This document shows, one piece after another, positions 26,117-38,622 of a stretch of DNA of 64,000 bases. A program made the translations under genes and the position numbers. The notes beneath the pieces are model-generated. The model worked only from the letters and a program-made list of their open reading frames with translations. It was not told the DNA's origin and ran no database searches. The first letter of the stretch is position 1. Every line of letters starts with the position of its first letter. The stretch comes from Pterois miles (taxonomy: Eukaryota; Chordata; Actinopteri; Perciformes; Scorpaenidae). The stretch spans positions 1,596,501-1,660,500 of the forward strand of contig CAMQGK010000552.1 in assembly GCA_947000775.1 (NCBI GenBank), read 5' to 3'.

Positions 26117-26319
26117 TACAAGAACCCCAGGCCAAGGCACAGATCTTGACAGAGGACACCGAGAAAAAGAAGCCGAAAAAGCTGAAGAAGATGTCAAATA
26201 TCCACAGCATCACTGGGTTTGAGGAAGCATTTGAGCAGTTTGCTACATCCAGCATCAAGACTTCAAAGTTCAGTCATCCAGAGGCGGGGAGTGACATCCC
26301 CGAAGACAACAAGCTGGAT
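26117..26319 (+). CDS. kdm4b: kdm4b exon F: linker, basic patch and GFEEAFEQFA motif
   Basis: 203 nt, acceptor tttgccag, donor gtgagt, phase 1 in and phase 0 out. Encodes a Lys-rich patch (EKKKPKKLKKMSN), a possible nuclear localisation signal, then HSITGFEEAFEQFATSS. The latter resembles the conserved QAFEHFAQK segment of the human KDM4B linker. A second GT 15 nt downstream (after codons VSATQ) is an alternative in-frame donor, but gtgagt is the better consensus. Confidence 0.85.
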
Positions 26320-26805
26320 GTGAGTGCCACCCAGGTTGGATATTTCAGCTTTAAGTTAATTAGATTTGTCTTTTGAGTTGTAACATGTTATTGTGTCCAA
26401 CAGGGCAGAAAACCTTTATTAATCTCAAGCCACAGTTGTGGTATTTCACTGCACAAATGTATAGCTGGCTGATCTTAAAATGGAGTTGAACCTAAATTTT
26501 AATTGGTTTCCTGCTACAGTTGCAGGTAAAGCAGGTTAATTAATAGCATGGCAAAATATGCGTTAAATCCACAAAAGAAAATGTGTCTACTTGTAGAAAA
26601 AAACATGAGAACACTACAGCTGTACTACTAGCACATTTATAAAAAGCATTTGCCCACAGCAAAACAACAAATTTACAAAATTAATATAAACTTTTTAATA
26701 TATTGACAATATTTTATTTATTAGATGCTGTATATTGTCAGGTTAAAAACACTGAACAAGAAATGTAAAAATAAGACCATATGAAACAATCTTGTGTTTT
26801 ATCAG
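26320..26805 (+). other. kdm4b: kdm4b intron (0.5 kb)
   Basis: gtgagt donor, ttttatcag acceptor. AT-rich, with no features seen. Confidence 0.82.
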
Positions 26806-26926
26806 GCCTGCTACTCCAAGGTGAAGATGCCAACAGAGGTAAAAAAGAGTCGCCGTCACCCCCTCAGCAAGCCACCCAAGCGCTCCCCCCTGTCTATCCT
26901 CAAACAAGACCCGGCCAGTGACAAAG
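26806..26926 (+). CDS. kdm4b: kdm4b exon G: linker, KKSRRHPLSKPPKRSPLS motif
   Basis: 121 nt, phase 0 in and phase 1 out, donor gtgtgt (weak). The core KKSRRHPLSKPPKRSPLS is the strongest linker match to KDM4B, which as I remember it has KKSRRHPLGRPPTRSPLS. It is basic and proline-rich. This exon argues for kdm4b over kdm4a and kdm4c. Confidence 0.93.
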
Positions 26927-28964
26927 GTGTGTCTGTCATTGCACATTGTTGTTTAACCGTGAGTTTATTTTGTTGTAAGTTTATTCTTATTTTAAAATCA
27001 GTTGCATTTTTATTGAAAGTTTTTCTTTAACCTCTCCTCAGTTCTTTACTTTTTTCAAAGGTTGCAGCTTGTCGGCAAGAAGACTAAAGAACAGCACAAA
27101 TTTCTGCAAAATTTTGGCGAGGGAGCGTAGTGATTTTCACAGGGGTCTCTTGACCTTTGATCTCAAGATATGTCAATGAAAATGGGTTCTATGGGTACCC
27201 ACGAGTCTCCGCTTTACAGACATGCCCATTTCATGATAGAATCATGCAGTTTTGTTGCTTGGTGTATGAATGTATTTTCACCTATATAAGATTATGTGTT
27301 TGAATATTTCTGCATACTGGGATCCCTAAACAGTCTTTGAATCACATAAATTGGGTATGACTGTAAAGCTGAGACTCTTGTAGATCCAACGAGGTCAATC
27401 ATATTCATGTGTGATGGTGTTATTCCCCATAGGAGCCTTTTCATTATAGTGAGACCATTTTTTGAAAGTTGATCTCACTGTTTAAGATGAGCTGTGGTGA
27501 CCTCTAGGATAATCACAGCCTCTTGAAACTTTACAACCACAAACTAGAGGCCTGGAGCATTCAGAGGATGGATGGCTTTCATAGCACAGCTTTTTCTATG
27601 GTGTTCATCCTGTCTTGTTGTTGTATTTTGTAGGCATTATTGATCATTTTTATCAATTCTTGAATGGTTAAAAATTTGTTAAATTTAGCACTAAATCCAT
27701 GTAACAAATGGTATCAACCCAAAAATTACTGCAACAACTTAAGAGACAATAGTGAGCACGAGGATGGCCATCATATACTTCTATCATAATGATCTAAACC
27801 CTCAGACATTTTCACAATTTATTTAATTAATTGATTAATTAATTAATCAGTTAATTTTTAAATGAGATTTATGACTAGAACAACTTGACACAGAGCTGAG
27901 TTGCATTTCAAATTAACCTTCAGGTTCTATGTGACATCTACTGTTGACCTGCTATCTCCCCCTAAAGACCCACATACCCTGCTGAAAAAGTTTAAAGGGA
28001 AGTCATCCCTCTATAATGAGTCGCAATCCCACTTACACGAATTTGAAAAATCTGGATGTCAGGTGAATTATAACAGAATATTAATGAAAACAGTTACATT
28101 CAAAGATGGAGATTATTCACACAAATTTACCAAAAACATGACCATATCTATACCATGTATGTACACTGACCATTATTCATGCATTATTCATCCATCGCCC
28201 TCTAGCCTTCTTTTCCTGCTGTCCTTCTCATTATTCACCCCTCTCACTGTCCTCTCCATCACAGTACTTAAAATGAAGAAGACACCACTTTTGTTTTGAT
28301 TATTGATCCAGAGAAAGAAAAACAAACTGGACTAAAGCTCCCTGTGGGGATAATGAAATCAAGACCGCAAGGTCTTTTTCCCCCACTCCCTCCCTTCTGT
28401 CTTTTTCTTTTCATTTTCTGACTGACACTTATTGATTCGCGGATCATGACTTCCAATTACCTGCTTTCAAAGTCACTTTACATCGGCAGTGGGGTTGACT
28501 CGGGGCATGTCCTTCAGAAGGGTGGCTGAGGAACAAGGAGAAAGGGAGGGCTGATAGAGGGAGAAAAGAGAGAGTTAAATGGCAAGCTTGTGAAGAGCTT
28601 CTGTCCAGGTTTAACAAATGGTCTGGCTCAGTAGCTTTAGGGGGCTTCACTGCAAAATTGATTCCACACCCACAGCAGCGAATTGTTGATGCCTGTACTA
28701 TTTGTGTTCATCAGCCAATTATATCAGAAGTGGTGTTGTTATTGTCTGGAACAGAATGTGCTATTTGTGTCTCTTGGCGAGGACTCACTTCTTAAAAACA
28801 TCCTTGTGCTTTTCCAAAAATGCTTCACATGCACTTCAGAGAAAAATAAGATCATTACCAATAATGACTCTTCCAGCATCGCTTTTAGGTCACTTACTTC
28901 GTATTGTGTATTATTCTTTTGGAGCAGCACATTATTAATGCATTTTATTTTTTTCTACCCGCAG
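26927..28964 (+). other. kdm4b: kdm4b intron (2.0 kb)
   Basis: gtgtgt donor, acccgcag acceptor. Region about 27110-27260 shares sequence (gatctcaagatatgt, gggtacccacgagtctcc) with the hAT-like element at 40921-41509 and is a fragment of the same family. An ATTA-type run lies at 27821-27850. The 132-codon frame at 27901-28299 has no recognisable features and probably occurs by chance. Confidence 0.75.
27110..27260 (+). mobile_element. Fragment of hAT-like non-autonomous element
   Basis: Same order and orientation of blocks as in 41070-41180: ggtctcttgacctttgatct, gggtacccacgagtctcc, ctttacagacatgccca. No termini seen, so truncated. Confidence 0.6.
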
Positions 28965-29125
28965 AGCTGTCCTCCCCCATGCCGCTGGACAGCGACATGA
29001 AGAAACAGGAGCACCTGTGGCAGAATCACTCGCCCAACTTCCTGGCAGAGAAGGCCTTCAATATCGCCGTGGCAGCAATCCCACCACACTGCGCTATCTG
29101 TTTACTCTTCTGTCCCTACACAAAG
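28965..29125 (+). CDS. kdm4b: kdm4b exon H: start of PHD region, HCAIC knuckle
   Basis: 161 nt, acceptor cccgcag, donor gtacag, phase 1 in and phase 0 out. Encodes LWQNHSPNFLAEKAFN, then PPHCAICLLFCPYTK. The PHCAIC or PYCAIC knuckle followed by a PY motif opens the PHD1 region in all KDM4A-C proteins. Its Cys residues probably bind zinc with downstream ligands. The donor is acceptable but not strong. Confidence 0.92.
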
Positions 29126-30451
29126 GTACAGAAGCACCTACTGTATGTGTCCGTAAAGGAGTAACGGTAGCGAACATCAGTAGCGAACAGTTCAGCAGGT
29201 CAACAGCATTATTAGCGATGTTGGTGCGTCAGTAGCAACAGTTGAGGTGTAAAGGCCCCGACACACCAAGCCGGTGGAGCGTCCGTCGGCCTAGTTTTTG
29301 CAGTGTCGGCTCTAGTCTGCCCGTGTCAAAGGCTTTTTGGTCGATTTAGCACGTTGAATCAGCGCTAGCGCCCGTCGGTGAGAGACAATCGCACTGATTG
29401 GCTGTTCAGCTAAAAATCATTCAGTACACCAGAAGAGGAATAGAAGTTTGGAAAGCAAACCGACGAGTAAAGTCAAGAGGAAAAACATAAACGGCTCCTC
29501 TCATTTTTCAACTTCATCTCATCTTCTCATTAAATACAAAGAAATTTTCACTGCGACATGAACAACTGGAGTGAAGCGAGGTGGTGAGTGAGAGTGATGT
29601 GAAAACGGTCGGCAGATGCCGCTTTGTGTCATCTATGTATCATAACAGCCTGTATAGCCACTGTCCTCAGTTTTCTGGTTTCCCTGTTTGAATGACAAAT
29701 GCAGGCTACCGCCACCTGCTGGTGTGGAGCGTTATTTCGTCTCACGCGAGTGCAGAATGTAGACGGTAGTCAGCTCTTGGCCGTAGTCTTTGCGATGTGT
29801 TGGAGTGCAGCTTTTTGGCCAAGACAAAGGCAGCGTTCGGCCCGTCGCTGCTAGTTCTTTGGTGACAGTTTGGTGTGTCTGGACCTTGAAGGGGAACCCC
29901 ACCTGAATTAAGAATCTCAGTATGTTATTTCCATGGACTAGTAAAGCTCAGTCAGTCTCTCTCAAAGCCAGAAACCAGAGAAGTAAGCCTCAGACTTGTG
30001 ACGTCGTAGTGTATAAAGTCTGGAGCTGCTCCATAGACAATTAATGGGAGACTGATTGTTATGGACCTGCAGAATGTTTTTTTTTTTTATACCCAAATGA
30101 GCTTTATTCTGTTGTAGTGTTGTCAGTGGTGAATCAGAAAATGTTCCCATATATTCACCATGGGTGCTCTTCTTGTCCTCTAAAACATCTTTTACAATTC
30201 GATGTCAATGGAGCATTTCCACACTTTATACCCTATGACATCACATTTTAACGCTCTAGTTTTGGGATCTGGGAGAGTTGTTCATGCTTAATATGATATG
30301 CTAATATTCTGGACGGTCTAAGATCACAGGAATAACATGTATGAATCTACTACTCTCTGTAGTAGTTGGGGTAGTAATTGCGCAGCTGACCAGTAATCAA
30401 CATGGATCCAGTCCACCAACGGTATTATCTTCTTCCCTCTGGCCTTTCCAG
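29126..30451 (+). other. kdm4b: kdm4b intron (1.3 kb)
   Basis: gtacag donor, ctttccag acceptor. About half is the MITE at 29254-29886. The stretch 29990-30250 resembles another common dispersed fish repeat. No missed phase-1 exon was found here, which matters for the frame problem in the next exon. Confidence 0.75.
29254..29886. mobile_element. MITE with terminal inverted repeats
   Basis: The left end ggccccgacacaccaag matches, as an inverted copy with two mismatches, the right end ttggtgtgtctggacct. About 630 bp, GC-richer than the intron, with no coding capacity. Probably a non-autonomous cut-and-paste element. A superfamily cannot be assigned from termini alone. Confidence 0.6.
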
Positions 30452-30640
30452 CCACACAAAGACGCTTTTGTTGACACCCAGCGTGCCCCCCTCCCCGTCT
30501 GACTCGTCCCCTGGTCCCAGAGATGTGCTTCAGCGTTGGTGCCGGCAACACCGAGCCTCCACCCACCAACTATCACATTGGAGAGGATGGAACCAGTCCT
30601 CTGCTCTGCTGTTCATCTTGCCACATGCAGGCTCATGCCA
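30452..30640 (+). CDS. kdm4b: kdm4b exon I: PHD1, one base short for its frame
   Basis: Acceptor ctttccag, donor gtaagt. The incoming phase is 0 (exon H) and the outgoing phase must be 1 (Ser codon A|GT, exon J), which needs 3n+1 nt, but the exon is 189 nt. In the incoming frame it reads PHKDAFVDTQRAPLPV and meets TGA at 30500-30502. From about 30496 on, the other frame reads RLTRPLVPEMCF, then GNTEPPPTNYHIGEDGTSPL and HMQAHA, an unmistakable KDM4B PHD1. The frame changes within the C-run at 30486-30496 (C6 T C4), so one missing C explains everything. That may be a sequencing error, a real null allele, or an unseen exon feeding the alternative acceptor at 30482. Confidence 0.85.
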
Positions 30641-32204
30641 GTAAGTATAAAACCCTCAGTACAGTAAGAAATGATGCTGGTTGTGTTTTAGTAACATTGG
30701 GACTAAATGTTCAGCCTGGTTTGCATTGGAGTAATAACACCTGGGAACAGCTGTAGCAGTTAAAAAGGGTTTCCCATGCATAGCTAAATATTTTTTTTAA
30801 GATGAGCAGGAAAAATGAGCGCAACAGATCTGCTGTTAATGAAGACACTCTTGCAGTCACAGGAAGCTTTCTAGCAAAGAAGCTTTCTAGCAATTTGATT
30901 GCAGATTTTACTCTGAAGCAACCCCAAGAAGTGTGAGTGCAGTCACTGAGAGCAGACTCAAGTTTTAAAGGCTGTTAGAAGTTGGTTGAAATTTGCATTT
31001 TGACATTTTTGCTGTTTCTTATTTTTTTTTATGAATCAAATAAGTTTAAGAAATCAAACTATTAAGAAGATAGCTTCAATTAAACAACAATTAAACCACA
31101 AATGCAAGACTTTTGCTGAACAATATTTAGTGGATTTTAAAAATCAGTAAATGTTCTGTGTTTTTTATTTTTGTAGAAAAGCCATGTTTGATTCTGTTCA
31201 ACTGGGAGACTCTCAGCTCTGGACACAGTGCAGTGTTTGATTTATAACATTGTGCTACAAGCCCATACACAGACTGACAAGCTCTACAGACCAACACTAC
31301 TGGGCATTTCACAACTCTTTTTACTTTATTTTATCTCCGGACTCTTGAGAATAGTGTTGGAAAAATAGGAAGCACAGAAGATGAGACTCCACTACAGTAG
31401 TGCAACAATCTGTCTGCTCAGTCCCCCTGTTGCAACGCTCAGTGAGGCTTTCTTGTTTAACTCTCCTTGACTCTGGTTAAACTAGCTAAGAAGCTGCTCA
31501 AGCAACGCAAACACCTCTCTGAAGGTCGCACACCATGAACTACCCCGGCTCTTATTTACTCTGCTTTGCGCACGTAACCATTTTTCACAAAGAAAGATGC
31601 CTTTTATGGGAATATGGCTTCTGTCAAAGCAAAGCGTGAAAGGACAGGCAGCTTGTTAACTTTGTGTATGAGTGGAGGAGCTCTGGGATCTCCGTGCTCG
31701 GCTCTACTTCTCATTGCCAAATGGTAACATCAGTTATTTAGGCTTACAAAACAAGAAATGGATAAATACGCTTTGTGAAATGTCTGTGCACGAGGATGTC
31801 AGACACATGCAGTCCAATGAGTTACAGCGACGTGTGCACATGTGCTCAGTCAGTAGCGCCAAACCTCTTGGGTTCTTATTATCCTTAAAGCCGGAGTGCA
31901 CCTTCAAAAAGGCCAGTTCATTACTGATCCAGACTGGATAAGCTGAGCTCAGCTGGGCAAGCAGCGCTGCTATTGATACCAGGACATGAAGCAGAAAGAG
32001 CTCCTGTCAAAAACACAAGCTCTGTGCTCCATTTCTTTTGCTCCTCATTCAACTAAAAATCATTCAGACCTGTCGAGGTGTGACATAAACGTACAAACCT
32101 TATGATCTAGAGGCTCAAATTGGAGATGGTGAGAAGATTGCGCAAGTTATATAGAAGGTGCTAGGAAAATGGTTAATAAGCAGGTTTGGTGTCAAGTGCA
32201 TAGC

Positions 32205-32301
<97 letters not shown>

Positions 32302-32431
32302 GCTAGAGCTTGGGTTTCCTTGGAGGACATCCTTACTGAAAATAAATTCATCTAGACGGTCCTTTGGAAACATTAAATGCCAAATGTATCAGTAAAGTTA
32401 TGTAAAGCTATTAATCTCTCGTCTCTTATAG
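30641..32431 (+). other. kdm4b: kdm4b intron (1.8 kb)
   Basis: gtaagt donor, cttatag acceptor. Contains the TA microsatellite at 32206-32297. I see nothing else to call. Confidence 0.8.
32206..32297. repeat. (TA)n microsatellite, about 46 units
   Basis: Uninterrupted TA run within a kdm4b intron. Long TA runs extrude cruciforms readily and are hard to assemble, so the length is approximate. Confidence 0.97.
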
Positions 32432-32508
32432 GTTGTTACGGTGTAAAGCCAGACTCCATCAGTGATTCCTGGATGTGCTCCAGGTGTACAGCAAGAGCCT
32501 GGACTGTG
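32432..32508 (+). CDS. kdm4b: kdm4b exon J: PHD1 second half (SCYG...WMCSRC)
   Basis: 77 nt, phase 1 in and 0 out, donor gtgagt. Completes Ser and continues CYGVKPDSISDSWMCSRC, then TARAWTV, supplying the last Cys ligands of PHD1 (CYG and CSRC). Matches KDM4B-type HASCYG...WTCSRC...AWT. Confidence 0.95.
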
Positions 32509-32922
32509 GTGAGTAGCAATGTTGCCTCATGCAAAACAAAAAAACACAAGTCTAGAAAAACACATTTTGATCTTCTCCAGGATTTCAAAGTGTTAAACTG
32601 AAAACACATTGCCGCCGTGTGTCGTGTGCTGAGAGAGACAAGAGTCTGAATAAATAGGTGATGATGTTTCTCAGAGCCGTCTGGATCTGCAACCTCCATT
32701 TCTTCACAACTTCTACTAAAACCTGCTGTTGTAAAGACTGTTATAAGTAGGTAGGTAGGTAGGTAGATTGCTGGATTTGTAGTTGATTTTGTACCCCAGC
32801 ATCTATTGCAAAACCAAACCAAGGTATTGCCCAGAAAAAGAGTGACTTGCCCAAGGTGTGGCGCTCAGAGATCTGTATTTCCATCAGTGCCTAAACTTTC
32901 TCATTTGCTTTCTGTTTTTCAG

Positions 32923-32978
32923 GAGTGTTGTCTCTGCAACTTGCGGGGAGGAGCTTTGAAGACCACCACAGACAACCG
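32923..32978 (+). CDS. kdm4b: kdm4b exon K: start of extended PHD (ECCLCNLRGGAL)
   Basis: 56 nt, acceptor ttttcag, donor gttagt, phase 0 in and 2 out. Encodes ECCLCNLRGGALKTTTDNR, the invariant opening of the KDM4 extended PHD (PHD2) with its CxxC zinc knuckle. Confidence 0.96.
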
Positions 32979-34126
<1,148 letters not shown>

Positions 34127-34235
34127 GTGGGTCCATGTAATCTGTGCCATCGCTGTACCTGAAGCTCGCTTCGTCAACGCCATTGAGAGGGAGCCGGTAG
34201 ATGTCAGTGCCGTTCCAGAAACCCGCAAGAATCTG
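34127..34235 (+). CDS. kdm4b: kdm4b exon L: extended PHD (WVHVICAIAVPEARF)
   Basis: 109 nt, phase 2 in and 0 out, donor gtaagt. Encodes WVHVICAIAVPEARFVNAIE, then PVDVSAVPETRKNL. The HVxC pair is a zinc-binding unit of the ePHD. The sequence closely follows human KDM4B (WIHVICAIAVPEARF). Confidence 0.97.
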
Positions 34236-36167
34236 GTAAGTTCAGGCAAAGACCAAGCAAAAGTTTATTCTCTCATGGTATAGTGTGATGTCCAACAGGC
34301 AGAGATCAACAAAGCGAGACCATCTTCACGGTCATAATCTTCATCCTCTCTCTTCGAAGAAACTAACGCACTCACTACCACCATTTAATTTCTTTAGTCT
34401 CGTCTCAGCGTTACAGAATTCCCTCTTCCTCCCTGATCTCCCTTTTCTCACTCGTAAAGCCTTTTCCCACATTTAAGCGAATTCCTGCCCTTCCTGCTTC
34501 TATATCTATAACCCTCTCCGTTACCCCCCTCCTTCCCTGGTGGATGGATGGATCGTGTTTTTGCAAGCTGTGGAGGACACGGGGTAAAACATAAGTGCTG
34601 AGGGGAATGGCTGAATAATCAGCTGTCATTTCTCACTGCGCCAAATGAACTGCATCAATCCCGTGGGTGGGAGGCAGTTTCCCCATTGCTGCCGCATCTT
34701 TGAACACAACTCGTCCCCTCCCTCCCTTTTTTCTCTTCATCCCTCCTTCTCAGTCTCTGCTCTTCCTCCAGTCTCATGATCCCACTTCACAGTCAACGGC
34801 AGTGCTTGCTGGCGCATTATAACAAATCTACAAATAATGTCTCCTCTCTCCCTCCCCTTCTCTCTGAATAATCTATCAAAGACAAGCTGGGTGACATTTG
34901 CATCCGAGTGCTGTCAAAGCAGGTTTCCTCCTCCGTCTCCTCTTAAAAGGCCATGAGAAGAAGGTCTGCGGTCTAATGATTCGGATGACTGGGCTGATCA
35001 AATGTGAACACGCACCCTTGGAAACCAGTTAATATTGCACCGTGTTCAGCAATCTGTTTTCCCTCCGTCTTTGAACATTTGGTTTTCATGGACAGAGAGA
35101 TTTCAGAACAAGCTGCTATCGTCTTAGTTGTTTCAGAATACCTCTGCCACAGTAACGCTGTTCGTTCCTCAAAAATGTACCTTCCCCAAAGGTAGTGTTG
35201 CATCTTGTACCTAGAGGCACTGCGATTTCTGTTCTTGTAAGAAAACAGCCTGAAGCTGGGAAAAGCAAGCCGCTTAAATAAATCATCATACGATCTTTAA
35301 AACTGTTTTCCGCCTACCATTCCAGGTCAGTGCTCCTGTTACATGCACCAAAACGCAAACCAAAACAATGATTTTATCAGTTATTATATTAACTTCTTTT
35401 ATAATTTTGGAGTTTGCATTATGCTTCAGAGATTTAGTATGCAGTGGTGTGCAGTGTTTTAGAGGACAGGGCCAAAGTCAGACATTTTAAAATGCTATGA
35501 ATGGAGGCTTAAATGCATAAAAAGGTGACCGTATGATTTCTTTCAATAGGTTACTGAATTTGAATTTGAGATCAAATGTACATGTGGAATGAGGTATAAA
35601 CAAACTAACAAATGGACAAACAACTAATGATTTGATGCTGCACCGCCTGCCTGTGGTTTCAACAGTGGAAAAGTATAAACTGCTGCTTTTCCTCCACCGA
35701 TACAAACATGAAGTATTGACACTTTAAAGCTGGAGTGCTTTTACATATAAATGTATGTCCCTTACATTCAAGCCCTTGCCAAACGAGTTCACACAATGCT
35801 GGTTTAGTCGCCATCAGGGAACGCTCTCTGTATTTCGCAGTATACCAGACTTGTGGTGTCTGTGGTGACTGTACTGCGCTTGCACACCAGAAGTGATGTG
35901 TTTTACACCAACCAGCAGTAAGGGGGTAGAAACCGTAGCGACGGAGCAGCAGCTCAGAGTATGGTGGAAAATCATAAGAAGCATCCAAGAAAAATTTCTC
36001 AAGAGGATTAAATTAAAAACTAGAACTACTGCTTCGTGATTGTATGCCTCCGCCAACCAGTCAAGTTGCTGTTTACATCCATGTCTGTCCAAAACTTCAC
36101 TTCATCATTTTATCCTATAAGACATTTGTGTGATATTGCCATAATTAATATATGAATTATTGAGTTA

Positions 36168-36476
36168 GGGGTTGTGGTTAGCGCTGTTGCCTCACAGCAA
36201 GAGGGTCGCAGTGTGGGTTTTCTCCGCAAGGGTTCTCCGGCTTCCTCCCACAGTCCAAAGACATGCTGTTTAGGTTAATTGATGACTCTAAATGTCCCGT
36301 AGGTGTGAATGTGAGTGTGAATGGTTGTCTGTCTCTATGTTGTCTGTCTCTATGTGCCCTGTGATGGACTGGCGACCTGTCCAGGGTGAACCCCGCCTTC
36401 GCCCAATGCCAGCTGGGATCAGCTCCAGCCCCCCTGCGACCCATAACGGGATAAGCGGTTGACGACAGATGGATGG
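36168..36476 (+). mobile_element. SINE with 12-bp target-site duplication
   Basis: A perfect 12-bp direct repeat, attattgagtta, flanks it at 36156-36167 and 36477-36488. The head (ggggttgtggttagcgctg, gcctcacagcaagagggtc) looks like a worn tRNA-type pol III promoter. The 3' end (gggataagcggttgacgac plus tandem atgg) resembles the 3' end of the LINE at 48934, read on its - strand (gataagcgcttgaagatgag). This fits a SINE mobilised by a LINE with a matching tail. Confidence 0.75.
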
Positions 36477-38128
36477 ATTATTGAGTTACGGCCAAAAACA
36501 CGTCACGTGATCTTGACCTTTGACCAAAAATTAATTCATCCGTAGTCCAAGTGGACATTTGTGTCAGATTTGAGGAAATTCCCTCAAGATGATCCTGAGA
36601 TATTGTGTTCAGAGGACAAACTCGGATCACATTGGTGTAGCTTTTCCTCGTAGGAGAGTGCTGAAATAAAAGAAGGGAATAGTGGCAGACGTGGATGTCG
36701 TGTTACTGCTTTTGGACAGATTAGTATTTATAAAATGACAATACAGCGCCCGTTCGAAACACGCCCTTATTTGCATGGAAAGACTTCAGACCTGCAGGCG
36801 TATGTGATAAGTGCGCGCCGACAGTGTTTGTTTAATTACTCTCACTGCCAGAAGGGGGAGACAAAAGTTCTGCACTGTAGGTTTAATAAAGAATTAAAAC
36901 ATTTTATTGATCGGCCATGTGCTACAGCTGCTCGCCGTGCGATTTGTCAAACTGATGAGGGTGAAAAGAAGCATGAGAGAGAGAGAGGGATTGGGGAGAC
37001 AAAGTGTGATGATAGATGATCACAGTAAAACAAGTGCACTGAAAGGTAGCGGTCACAAAAGATGAGGCCGCTGTCAAAGCTGGTTGGTGTAATAGGTCTG
37101 TGGGTTAGATCGTGGCATGTTGTCAAGAGTTAAACTTGTGTAATACCAGTTTTCTTGTATCCGTTTTATTCCCTGGCAGGTGATTTCTTAATAGAGAAAT
37201 GTTTTCATTAGGATTTTTGAAAGGAGATAATGTTTCTGAAACACACCCACCCTTGAGTATTGGGAAGATAACTCAGTTTGACAGGCCAAATGATTCCTTC
37301 ACATGCTGTTATTCTCTTTCCTTGTTGCATACCGGCTTTCCATCTTTCTCTCTCTCTCTTTCTTCCTGTCGACTGAATCGAGGAACACATGAGAGACGGG
37401 GAAGGAAAATGTAAAGACAAACAAGGGTAGACATGGAGGGTTGAAGGAATCAGAGTGATTTGAAAATGATGAATGAGTGTAGCGGGGCTGTGTGTGCAGG
37501 GCGGCACGTCAAAGTGTCTCAGTGGAGAGGAGGCCGGTTTCCTGGCCAAAGGCAAAGATTTGGTTGGTTGGTGGTAATTTCACACTCATGATGTGGGGAT
37601 GAAATGAAGGGATTTGGAGAGGAAATTGCTCCAAGGGGGAATAGTAAATTCCTTGTTTGATTGTGCAAGAGTAGGAGTTGAACAAGTGATGCAAGACGAA
37701 AAGGATGTAGGGAAAAGAAGTTGGGGGAAAAACATGTTTTGAATGTCATAGTGGCGGTTCAGGCAGCTGTTATTATCAAGCTGTTCTTTAAGAAAGTGTT
37801 GACATTTTCAGTAGAGGCTGGATGAGAATCTCACCACACTGATGACTGCACAAACATGTTCTGTGCAAAGCTGAAAACATCCATTTTCTTTTTAATGAGT
37901 AGAAACCTGTGAGAGTACCAGGCAGAATCAAAGTGGGAGAGAAGAAAATGGCTACGTTCCTGATTCCTCCACCACGATTTCACAAGATGCCCTGCAATTT
38001 GAATATGTCCCAGAGTGAAAAATGTATTTTTTTTTGTGGATAAATTGTAGGAAGTTTGGATACTTTCTTTAGATATTATCCAGCGTTTCTCATTGCGTTC
38101 CCTTTCTATGCCTCTCATGGTTCTTATT

Positions 38129-38236
38129 AGGGCTGGGCAATAGGGAGAAAATCAAATGTCGCTATTTTTGGCCAAATACCTGTATGGATATTGTAGTGTT
38201 GGCCATTGGTCATATTGATATATATTGCCCAGCTCT
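38129..38236. mobile_element. Very short MITE (about 108 bp)
   Basis: Ends agggctgggcaata and tattgcccagctct are inverted complements with little mismatch. Body AT-rich, no coding capacity. hAT-like by its termini only. Confidence 0.55.
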
Positions 38237-38433
38237 TGCCCAGGATGCATGTTAGTGCCAGGTCTGAATAGGGTCTAAAAACCAGTAGTTGTCTACAATG
38301 TGCAACAGTCTGAACCAGAGCACCATAGTACCTCCTGTGATCCCTGAATGGCCACGAAAGAGAATGCAATAGATGCATTTGCGTCCAAACTGAATCACAA
38401 ACTAAAGTCTTTGTTTTCTGTTTTCCCTTGTAG

Positions 38434-38622
38434 AAGTGTGTGTTCTGCCATGGAGAGACTACCAATCAGAACCGTGGCGCCTGCATCCAGTGCTCATACG
38501 AGAACTGTGCCACCTCCTTCCACGTCACCTGCGCCCAACTTGCCGGAGTAGTCATGACGCCAGCCGACTGGCCCTATGTGGTGTCCGTCACCTGCCACAG
38601 GCATAAAAGGGCTCCTCCGAAG
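38434..38622 (+). CDS. kdm4b: kdm4b exon M: extended PHD zinc fingers; GC donor
   Basis: 189 nt, 63 codons, phase 0 both ends. Encodes KCVFCHGETTNQNRGACIQC, then SYENCATSFHVTCAQLAG and DWPYVVSVTCHRHKR. CxxC, CIQC, HVTCA and the final C-x-x-H form the ePHD zinc sites. The GACIQCSYE...SFHVTCA block is diagnostic for KDM4A/B. The donor is AG|gcaagt, a non-canonical GC site with otherwise perfect consensus. No in-frame GT donor fits better. Confidence 0.96.

Larger units (their letters stand above)
34236..38433 (+). other. kdm4b: kdm4b intron (4.2 kb)
   Basis: gtaagt donor, cccttgtag acceptor. Contains a SINE (36168-36476) and a very short MITE (38129-38236). Stretches near 35860-35980 and 36730-36890 resemble common fish dispersed repeats. 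Open frames such as the - strand one at 37208-37555 show no protein features. Confidence 0.75.

Noticed and set aside
27901..28299. 132-codon + strand frame in a kdm4b intron
   Set aside because: Composition drifts to Leu/Ser-rich low complexity and no motif is seen. It does not fit kdm4b splice phases and is not needed by the protein.
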